Positions 44,915 to 51,153 of a DNA stretch of 51,153 bases are shown here, one piece after another (the first letter of the stretch is position 1; the number at the start of each line of letters is the position of its first letter). Position numbers and translations under genes: made by a program. Source of the DNA: an uncultured Candidatus Saccharibacteria bacterium (GTDB taxonomy: Bacteria; Patescibacteriota; Saccharimonadia; Saccharimonadales; Saccharimonadaceae); the NCBI GenBank assembly GCA_948663575.1, contig CAPNAV010000004.1, positions 1 to 51,153 of the forward strand, in the 5' to 3' direction. The notes under the pieces are model-generated. The model made no database searches. It was not told the DNA's origin and saw only the letters and a list, made by a program, of their open reading frames with translations.

Positions 44915-46075
44915 ATGAAAAAAGCTCAGATTTTGAGTGCTATTACTTTAGCCTTCGCATTGGGTGTCGTTGCACCTGTCGCTGGTGTTTATGCAGAAGA
45001 TGGCATTATGCCGCTTGTTGACACTGGTACAACCACAGAGAAGTCTGCTACCAACGATAACCTTAAGTCTGCAGTCAACTACGTTACTAGCAATGCTACC
45101 TACAAAGCTTTCGCAACTTGGACAGAAGCTAAAGAAGCTGCTACCGCTACCGGCATTAAGGAAGTTACTGCTGCCAACACTGCTGTAACTGGCGCATTGG
45201 CTAATTTCGACGGCTCAAGCGTTACTAGAGGTAACACTGTTGCTGCTTTGAATTCCAACATCGCTAGCTTGAAGAGTGCTATCGGTAGCAACTACAACAA
45301 ATATGTTGCTCTTTACAACGCTATGAACGCTGACGCTAGCAAAATCGGTTCTGAAGCTGCTATCAACGGTGTTGCATCTGCCATGAAAGCTCTTGGCTAC
45401 ACCTTCAATATTGAAGAGAATGATACCTTTGATGATGTTAAAACCGCTGCTACAGAAGCTATCGATAACGATGCAGATGTTAAGAATTACAGTGTTTACT
45501 CAGGCGCTATCGCAGCTATCAACGACGGCGAAGCCACTATTAAAGCTTTCAGCGACCTCAAAACCGCTCTCCAGAACAGCAATCTTGGTCTCAGCAAGAC
45601 TGACGCCAGCACTGTCAACGATGCCCAAGCTATCGCTACCTTAACTGCTATCACTCCAGATGACGCTACTGAATGGGCCGCTGTTGCTACTAAAATTACT
45701 GACATCGAGGCAGCTATTAAGAACGAGAACGGCACTACCAACACTGCTCGTTACGAACTTCTTGATAAAGCAACTGATCCAAAGGGCTTGCTCCAGCTCA
45801 TGCAAGCTGCAACTGGCAACGATGATTTGACCTACGATCAGCTTATCAGCGCTGCTTCAGTCCTTCCTACCGACCCATCCAACCCAAGTGATGATGACAA
45901 CAAAGGCGATGATGACAACAAAACCCCAACCACTCCAGGCACTGGTATCGTCAGTACTGCAGAAGGTTCTGCCTCTACCACCATCTCCATCGTTGCTGGT
46001 CTTGCTACCGCATTGACCGCCCTTGGTGCAGGTGTAGTTGCTTACCGCAACGCTCGCCGCTCGGGTGAGAAATAA
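44915..46075 (+). CDS. Secreted cell-wall surface protein 2
   Basis: 386 aa, ATG 44915 after TTGAGGAG. Signal peptide very like that of protein 1 (MKKAQILSAITLAFALGVVA), then an unrelated Ala/Thr-rich helical ectodomain of about 290 residues, and the same linker, TPGTG, membrane segment and RNARRSGEK tail. The arrangement of conserved ends with a divergent centre is typical of variable adhesins. It probably contacts the host bacterium or environment. Confidence 0.75.
   Translation: MKKAQILSAITLAFALGVVAPVAGVYAEDGIMPLVDTGTTTEKSATNDNLKSAVNYVTSNATYKAFATWTEAKEAATATGIKEVTAANTAVTGALANFDGSSVTRGNTVAALNSNIASLKSAIGSNYNKYVALYNAMNADASKIGSEAAINGVASAMKALGYTFNIEENDTFDDVKTAATEAIDNDADVKNYSVYSGAIAAINDGEATIKAFSDLKTALQNSNLGLSKTDASTVNDAQAIATLTAITPDDATEWAAVATKITDIEAAIKNENGTTNTARYELLDKATDPKGLLQLMQAATGNDDLTYDQLISAASVLPTDPSNPSDDDNKGDDDNKTPTTPGTGIVSTAEGSASTTISIVAGLATALTALGAGVVAYRNARRSGEK
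45866..46075 (+). repeat. 210-bp identical 3' end, copy 2
   Basis: Identical to 42865-43074, same orientation, 3.0 kb apart. Homologous recombination between them would delete the cassette and fuse the two surface genes. Confidence 0.9.
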
Positions 46076-46113
46076 TTAACCTCGGTTAATTGTTATCTAG
46101 GCCAACAGGCCGA

Positions 46114-46149
46114 CCAAAACCTCCGGACTCCCCGGAGGTTTTGGCTTTT
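46114..46149 (+). terminator. Terminator after surface protein 2
   Basis: CCAAAACCTCCGG/CCGGAGGTTTTGG, a 13-bp perfect stem, followed by CTTTTT. The next 200 nt hold two weakly similar stretches (TCATCCGCTAAGGAAGACTATC near 46169 shortened, and TTATCCGTTAAGC near 46300) but no gene. Confidence 0.9.
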
Positions 46150-46352
46150 TAAAATACCATATTCGCATAATCTCATCCGCTAAGGAAGACTATCGAGCGC
46201 CCCGTTATTTACCTATGCATTCTCAAAACAGCGTAATCTTATCTAGAAAGAGTGTCATCAAGCAACAAGGAGCAAAGAATATGTTTGCTCTTTCATATCG
46301 CCTTATCCGTTAAGCAATACTATCAAACAACGCTGCAGATATTATAAAACTA

Positions 46353-46381
46353 TTGCCTTTTTCGCAAAAGTATGCTACAAT
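46353..46381 (+). promoter_or_regulatory. Promoter of the 884-aa gene
   Basis: TTGCCT (46353-46358), 17 bp, TACAAT (46376-46381) with TGC extension; about 120-nt leader to ATG 46502, which has AAAGGAG upstream. Confidence 0.75.
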
Positions 46382-46501
46382 GAAAATAATCCTTTCGATG
46401 TAGGTACTGTTTTTGAATGAGAGAAAACTCAGAAAAAGCATAACCGCCTCTAGAAAACTAGGGAACTATGAAGTAACAATTTTACTCAAAGGAGAATAAT
46501 C

Positions 46502-49156
46502 ATGAAACGTAGCCAAATATCTGGCAAGCGCAAGGCCTCCGATAAAACGGCGACCTTGAGGCGTTCTAGCCAAGCCACTCTTCCAGAATTTCCTCTCGGC
46601 GGAGCAAAGTTGGTTGCGCGCCCGTCCTTTATTCTTCCGGAGCCTCCCGCTCCACAGCCTCCTAGCACGTTTGCCCCTGTCCCTAGCCGTTCGTTTTTTC
46701 GCTCTCGCCCGCGCATCGAATATACTAATACTTACGAAGATCTCCTCGAGGCGCTCGCCGCCGAAAAGGTCCAAATCACCCTTGGCAATGATATTTTAGC
46801 TAAAGACAGCATCGTCATTAATCATGATGTTGCGATTGATTTCAACGGTCATAGCATTATTTCTGACCGTTCTGTGAACGATATGCGCCTGCTTGATATT
46901 CGCCGCGGCGAAGTCACTCTCACTGGCGAAGGCAAGATTTTTGTCATGGGCAGCAACGGCGTCGCTATTCGCCTATTTGGCGCTATTAGCTCCGGTATGC
47001 CAAACTACACCAACCTCACCATCGACGAAAAAATCCACCTCTACGCTCCCGAGGGTAGCGGCATCCTCATCTCGCCCAATCTTGGCGCCGCTTATGGCGT
47101 AAACCTAAACTTCCGTGGCGAAATCGTTGCTCGTAGCGGTATCTGTCTTAGTCAAGGCGTGCGTGGTTTAGCCTCCACCATTCCCGAGATTCATATTAAA
47201 AGCGGTGCGCGTATCATTGCCGACGAAGTGGGCGGCGCCGCTATCGAAGCTGCCGGTGTCGGTACCTGGCATATCGGTGCCGTCAAACTTTTTGGTATTA
47301 ACGGTCTTCGTGTTCGCCATGGCTCCATCACTATCGACCATGCCCAAATCATTTCAACTGACGCCGCCATCCAAATTGACGACAATGCCGCGACCGGCCT
47401 TAACCTCGAAATCGACGGTGGCAAATATATCAGCGAAACCAACTTTGCTGTTACTGGCAGCCCATTAGCTATAGAAAATTTCATTATTAAATCTGGTGAT
47501 TTTTGTGGCGTCCGTGGCGCTATTGCCGACGAACTTTCCGAATCAATCAGTGTATGGGAAGAAAGCTTCAGCAATGACGTTCCGGCCATGCTCCAAAGCC
47601 TCGCACCTGACTCTGATTGGAACCTCACGTTTACTCAAGAGATCCCGTCCGCCAACGAATCTATTCCAGAAACAACATCTCCGGTCTCCCCGATTCCTGA
47701 TTCATCTTTTGAAGATGATTCCTCGCCAGTCCCTTCTGTTGCAGCGGTCTCCCCGTCCATAGTCGAGGCTATCGAACCCAAACCTAGTTTCCCTAAAGCC
47801 GATGGCATTTCCTCTGTCGAATCATTTACTGATGAGTTTGAACTGTCCGACGAGCCTACTATCGACAACGAGCCAGATCCAATCATCGATGAAATCAATG
47901 AAGAAATCGAGGATAACATCGAGAATTTCGTCATGATCGATGATGAAGATGACTTTGAGTTTCCAGATGAGGTCTCGCTGACCGATCAGTCCAGCGCTAT
48001 TGGGCAGCGCAGCGTTTTTGCGCTCCCTGAGCCGATCCACGCGCCAGTTTGGACGCCTCTACCCGCTCCCGCGCCCATCATTATGCCTCCTCTTGCTCCC
48101 GAGCTAGCTCCGACTTATCAGCCAGAGCCGGTTCCTACGTCTTATCCGCCCGCACCGGAGACTTATCGGCCCAACCATCCCTCAGTGCTCGACGCAGACA
48201 CTTCCGTGCCATCAGAATTGCAATTTCAGTATCAGCCAGCTACTAATAATTATACGCATGCCGCGTCAGCAGAAGAAAACGACTCAACATCCAGTCAATC
48301 TAATGACGCCGAACGCGACGCTCTTCGTTCTGCGCTTGAGTTAGCAATCTCGGATATGCGCAGCCTTCGTGCCGAAGACTACGAATCTGGCTATGACGAA
48401 CTTGCCAGAGCTGTCGTTTCTACTGAGATGCTTTTATCTGATCCAGATACTAGTCTCACTGAGATTCTTGATGCTACCACGGATTTATTAGACTCCCTTG
48501 ATCAGCTTGTTGAAGGCGAAGATTCCACTATGACCGATGCTGAACTTGACCAACTTTTCTATCATGGTGCCGTGCTTAAAGAAGCCGCCAAAACCCATCA
48601 GCCAGAGTCAGAAGCTCCAGATTTTCTGGATGGGGAATCATACAATACTTCCAGACCTCAACCTCAGAATGTTTCGTTCGAGGAATCATATAACGTTTCA
48701 GCGCCTCAATCAAGCTCTAATTTTTCTCCCGAACCATCATATCCGCTCACTTCTCCGTCGGATTATCAACTTGCCAACCATTCAATTCCGCCAGTTGTTT
48801 ATCAACCAGTCTATCAACCAAAACCGCAGCCAACATATAATTCTCAAATTAGCCAATACACTGCTAGTCGTCTGCGTATGAACGCTCAATCTACCACCGA
48901 CCAGCAAAGCTTTTCTCAGTCTGCGTCTACCTCTTCTCGCTTGCCTTTTATTGATGAATCCAATCCTACTGAGCGTTGGTCTACTGGTGTCACCGCGATT
49001 GACGAAGCTTCGCCTTACGCCTATGAGCGTTTCCATCAAGGTCATTATACGGTTCGACGCCAAAAATCTGGTCTAGGCAAGTTCTTTAAAGGCGTCTCCG
49101 CTGGTTTTCATGCTGGTATCGATGCTTTCCATAAAACCCGCCACAGCCTCAACTAA
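46502..49156 (+). CDS. Large beta-helix / disordered protein
   Basis: 884 aa, unrecognised. Residues about 1-70 are basic and Pro-rich with no signal peptide. Residues about 75-345 form repeating short strands typical of a right-handed beta-helix (VAIDFNGHSIISDRSVND, LTGEGKIFVMGSNGVAIRLF, LNLEIDGGKYISETNFAV). Residues about 370-600 are disordered, acidic and Pro/Ser-rich. A helical segment lies at about 610-690 (ALRSALELAISDMRSLRAED). The rest is Gln/Tyr/Pro-rich, with a basic C-terminus (GLGKFFKGVSAGFHAGIDAF). It may be a cytoplasmic structural or scaffold protein, or secreted by an unusual route. Confidence 0.7.
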   Translation: MKRSQISGKRKASDKTATLRRSSQATLPEFPLGGAKLVARPSFILPEPPAPQPPSTFAPVPSRSFFRSRPRIEYTNTYEDLLEALAAEKVQITLGNDILAKDSIVINHDVAIDFNGHSIISDRSVNDMRLLDIRRGEVTLTGEGKIFVMGSNGVAIRLFGAISSGMPNYTNLTIDEKIHLYAPEGSGILISPNLGAAYGVNLNFRGEIVARSGICLSQGVRGLASTIPEIHIKSGARIIADEVGGAAIEAAGVGTWHIGAVKLFGINGLRVRHGSITIDHAQIISTDAAIQIDDNAATGLNLEIDGGKYISETNFAVTGSPLAIENFIIKSGDFCGVRGAIADELSESISVWEESFSNDVPAMLQSLAPDSDWNLTFTQEIPSANESIPETTSPVSPIPDSSFEDDSSPVPSVAAVSPSIVEAIEPKPSFPKADGISSVESFTDEFELSDEPTIDNEPDPIIDEINEEIEDNIENFVMIDDEDDFEFPDEVSLTDQSSAIGQRSVFALPEPIHAPVWTPLPAPAPIIMPPLAPELAPTYQPEPVPTSYPPAPETYRPNHPSVLDADTSVPSELQFQYQPATNNYTHAASAEENDSTSSQSNDAERDALRSALELAISDMRSLRAEDYESGYDELARAVVSTEMLLSDPDTSLTEILDATTDLLDSLDQLVEGEDSTMTDAELDQLFYHGAVLKEAAKTHQPESEAPDFLDGESYNTSRPQPQNVSFEESYNVSAPQSSSNFSPEPSYPLTSPSDYQLANHSIPPVVYQPVYQPKPQPTYNSQISQYTASRLRMNAQSTTDQQSFSQSASTSSRLPFIDESNPTERWSTGVTAIDEASPYAYERFHQGHYTVRRQKSGLGKFFKGVSAGFHAGIDAFHKTRHSLN

Positions 49157-49234
49157 TTCGATAAGGCCGCTTCTTGAGTCTTTATTCTCTCGTCATATAA
49201 TCCGTACACAATAACCTCAGAATACGTCCAAAAT

Positions 49235-49251
49235 GTTGTAATTTTTACAAC
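49235..49251. promoter_or_regulatory. GTTGTAA-TTT-TTACAAC palindrome
   Basis: Perfect 7-bp inverted repeat with a 3-bp spacer, about 100 bp upstream of comEC. A related but imperfect version (TTGTAATTTCTACAA) overlaps the -35 of the small-RNA promoter at 2486. Possible repressor site. Confidence 0.35.
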
Positions 49252-49332
49252 ACTACTAAACGCAAATTTTTTATCAAAACGCCACTTTAACACTCTAAAA
49301 AGGCTATTTCCAGACTTTTATTACGGATATGC

Positions 49333-49362
49333 TTGTTGTTTTTGCGCATTTTGTGCTAGACT
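49333..49362 (+). promoter_or_regulatory. Leaderless promoter of comEC
   Basis: TTGTTG (49333-49338), 18 bp, TAGACT (49357-49362) preceded by TGTGC, then exactly six bases before ATG 49369. Weak -10, but in the same geometry as other leaderless genes here. Confidence 0.5.
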
Positions 49363-49368
49363 TCCTGC

Positions 49369-50838
49369 ATGCTCAAAAAATTCACCAGCATCATTCACCC
49401 ATCTTGGCATTTTTATACTTGCATAAGCGGTATTATTACTGGTTGCGCCCTCACTCTTTGGCTAAACCTGCCATTATGTACCCATTACAGTTGGTTGATT
49501 TTAGCATTACTATTATTAATAATTGCTATTATTCTCTCTCGCTCCTTTGCCTTACTTTTTGCTTTAGTGGCGGGTTTAATTTTTGCGAATTTACGCATCA
49601 GCCCAGAGCTCCTCAGCCAGCAATATTTCAGCCAGCTTGTCGGCCAGACTATCACTATCACCGGCACCATTTCCTCAGATCCCGACAGTAGTGATGGTAG
49701 TACTGCGCTCAGTCTCAACCATCTCGAACTCCATCTTGACGATAACTCCGCCGAAATTTCCGGTGTCATCTATGTCAAACTTTCTCGCTCAATCGAGCTT
49801 AATCGTTCTGATATTATTACTCTGACCGGCAAATTCAGTGGTAGCTTTGGTACTTTTGCTGGCTCCATGTACCGTCCAGAAGTGGTATCCGTAGACCGTC
49901 TCGACCCTGGCGATGTTTTTGTTAAATTTAAGAATTTCTTTGCTAATCTTGTCTGCAATTTTATCCCCTCGCCCGAGGTCGACCTTGGACTTGGCTATCT
50001 CATGGGTATGAAAACCGGCCTTTCCGAAAGCTTTTCTGAGGCCCTGCGCGCTGTCGGCATGACTCATGTCGTAGTCGCCTCCGGTGCTCATCTCGCCATT
50101 CTCGCTGGCGCCGCTCGCAAAATTTTTGGCAAACTCTCCAAATTTGCCGGTCTCTTATTTAGTCTCCTCATTCTCCTTGCCTTTGCATGCGTCGTCGGTT
50201 TTACGCCCTCAATGACCCGCGCAGTGCTTGTCGCTATGCTTAGCCTAACTTTTGGATATGTCGGCCGCAAATTCACTCCTTTGCGCTTGCTCAGTCTCGT
50301 TGCTGCACTCACTCTCCTCATTAATCCTAGCAACCTTCTCAATCTAGGCTGGCAACTTTCGTTTGCCTCCTTTTTTGGTATCATGATTTTGGCTCCTCGC
50401 CTCTCCAAGCTTTTCTATGGCGGCAAAAAACTTCCTTGGCTCGCCTCTATGCTCATCACCAGCCTCGCCACCAGTCTTACTTGCGCACCCGTACTCATCT
50501 ATAATTTCGGCACTATTTCGCTACTTTCCTTCATAGCTAACCTTGTCATCCTCCCCACTTTACCCCATGCCATGTTTCTCGTTATGCTCACTGGCGCGAC
50601 CAGCTTTCTTCCGTTTCTTGCTATGTTATTTGCCAAATGTGCCACGCTCATTCTCGATTTACATATATGGCTCATTAATTTTTTGAGCGAGAAAACGATT
50701 TTTATCCTCAACTTCCAGGCAGTCGATCTGCGAATTTTCCTCCTCTATCTTCCAGTTCTACTGTTCCTTCTCTGGCCAAAATTAACTGCACTATTTTCTA
50801 AACCACCTCCTGAGCCAGAACTCTGCATCCCTGAGTAG
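49369..50838 (+). CDS. comEC: ComEC/Rec2 family DNA uptake channel (short form)
   Basis: 489 aa. Three to four N-terminal membrane helices, an OB-like DUF4131 region (TITITGTISSDPDSSDGS ... DIITLTGKFSGS), then the Competence domain with GLGYLMGMKTGLSESFSEAL, GMTHVVVASGAHLAILAG, TPSMTRAVLVAM and NLLNLGWQLSFASFFGI, plus further membrane helices. The protein ends after the last helices with a Pro-rich tail, so the C-terminal metallo-beta-lactamase domain of long ComEC proteins is missing. Role: translocating single-stranded DNA across the membrane. Confidence 0.88.
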   Translation: MLKKFTSIIHPSWHFYTCISGIITGCALTLWLNLPLCTHYSWLILALLLLIIAIILSRSFALLFALVAGLIFANLRISPELLSQQYFSQLVGQTITITGTISSDPDSSDGSTALSLNHLELHLDDNSAEISGVIYVKLSRSIELNRSDIITLTGKFSGSFGTFAGSMYRPEVVSVDRLDPGDVFVKFKNFFANLVCNFIPSPEVDLGLGYLMGMKTGLSESFSEALRAVGMTHVVVASGAHLAILAGAARKIFGKLSKFAGLLFSLLILLAFACVVGFTPSMTRAVLVAMLSLTFGYVGRKFTPLRLLSLVAALTLLINPSNLLNLGWQLSFASFFGIMILAPRLSKLFYGGKKLPWLASMLITSLATSLTCAPVLIYNFGTISLLSFIANLVILPTLPHAMFLVMLTGATSFLPFLAMLFAKCATLILDLHIWLINFLSEKTIFILNFQAVDLRIFLLYLPVLLFLLWPKLTALFSKPPPEPELCIPE

Positions 50839-51076
50839 GGAATATCGCAACCTCTCGCAATTTATTACAATCGCCTAGAACTTCAAACCGATCTCATTGC
50901 GTTTAACCGTCCCGTAATAAAAGTATGTTAGATTTCCGAAACACATTCTGCTCTCAATTCAGATTTTTCATAAACCATTCCCATCCTAATCGATATGGTC
51001 TCACTTTAATTTCTCCACCGCCCATATTCTTACCTCCATTGTGTTGCATCTGAAAGTGGAGCTTGGTAGGTTAAAA
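50839..51076. other. Intergenic stretch without a recognised feature
   Basis: Between comEC and the next promoter I see no reading frame, strong hairpin or terminator. Confidence 0.5.
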
Positions 51077-51104
51077 TTGTTATTCTCTAAAAGTATGCTA
51101 TAAT
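51077..51104 (+). promoter_or_regulatory. Leaderless promoter at the window end
   Basis: TTGTTA (51077-51082), 16 bp, TATAAT (51099-51104) with TGC extension, then six bases before ATG 51111. Confidence 0.6.
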
Positions 51105-51110
51105 AATATT

Positions 51111-51153
51111 ATGATCATCAAATCTGAAGCCGAAATGCTTGAACTCGGTCAAC
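51111..51153 (+). CDS. tsaE: Start of a probable TsaE gene (partial)
   Basis: Only 14 codons are visible (MIIKSEAEMLELGQ), cut by the window edge. The pattern (T/K)SEAEMLELGQ resembles the N-terminus of TsaE/YjeE, the ATPase of the tRNA threonylcarbamoyladenosine pathway. The message appears leaderless. The Walker A motif that would confirm this lies outside. Confidence 0.45.
   Translation, partial: MIIKSEAEMLELGQ

Noticed and set aside
1..51153. Alternative genetic code (UGA as glycine, as in Gracilibacteria/SR1)
   Set aside because: TGA serves as a stop at well-spaced phage genes (for example 5946, 9484, 9585), and conserved proteins contain no internal TGA at glycine positions.
1..51153. 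tRNA or rRNA genes, including a tRNA as integration target
   Set aside because: No T-loop GTTCRANYC with matching acceptor and anticodon arms was recognised beside the integrase or elsewhere.

Overview
The window looks like a chromosome segment of a Candidatus Saccharibacteria (TM7)/Patescibacteria-type bacterium carrying one apparently complete siphovirus-like prophage. The taxonomic call is inference. It rests on the very compact intergenic regions, the recurrent promoter form TTGACW-N17-TGC-TAYAAT, several promoters whose -10 box sits exactly 6 nt before the ATG (leaderless mRNAs), a divergent acetate kinase, a ComEC without its metallo-beta-lactamase part, and the standard genetic code. 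The stretches 1-5.5 kb and 36.5-51 kb are host DNA. The prophage runs from about 5.5 to 36.5 kb and is visibly more AT-rich. I could not find convincing att repeats, so both borders are approximate.

Left host flank: a C45-type acyltransferase/amidohydrolase, an unknown protein behind a 340-nt structured leader, a small three-way-junction RNA, a frameshifted DUF3800 gene, an acetate kinase family protein, and (minus strand) a regulator joining a sigma-70 region 4-like helix-turn-helix to RNA polymerase alpha-CTD-like modules. That regulator diverges from the first prophage operon through a face-to-face symmetrical promoter and may belong to the phage switch.

Prophage early region (5.7-12.7 kb, plus strand): Rad52-type annealing protein, YqaJ exonuclease, a small SSB-like protein, DUF4406, YopX, a metallophosphatase, a VRR-NUC nuclease and many small proteins, interrupted by a roughly 240-nt multi-hairpin RNA. 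Late region (minus strand, 34.6 to 13.4 kb): two small proteins, terminase small and large subunits, portal, SPP1 gp7-like protein with an HExxH domain, scaffold, capsid, connectors, tail tube, a frameshifted tail chaperone pair, tape measure, lysis cassette (holin, CHAP-LysM endolysin), distal tail, hub and tail fibre. A small winged-helix protein, a phased iteron array with two palindromic operators, and a tyrosine recombinase sit at the right end.

Two phage features stand out. First, the tail-fibre C-terminus exists in four alternative copies, arranged as two convergent pairs (13.25-13.67 kb and 19.8-20.36 kb). They share a short core around GTAACAYTGA, as expected of a shufflon-like inversion system for receptor specificity. 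Second, four phage operons start with the same module: an extended -10 (TGNTATAAT), the box ATCAATGACG at about +3, then one or two terminator-like hairpins with U-runs. This suggests a phage attenuation/antitermination regulon.

Right host flank: a TylF-like methyltransferase, a CIRCE-like operator and DnaJ/CbpA, a retropepsin-like zinc protease with two ATP-grasp (RimK-type) proteins, two secreted cell-wall proteins whose last 210 bp are identical, a three-gene unknown cassette between them, an 884-aa beta-helix/disordered protein, ComEC, and the first codons of what looks like tsaE.
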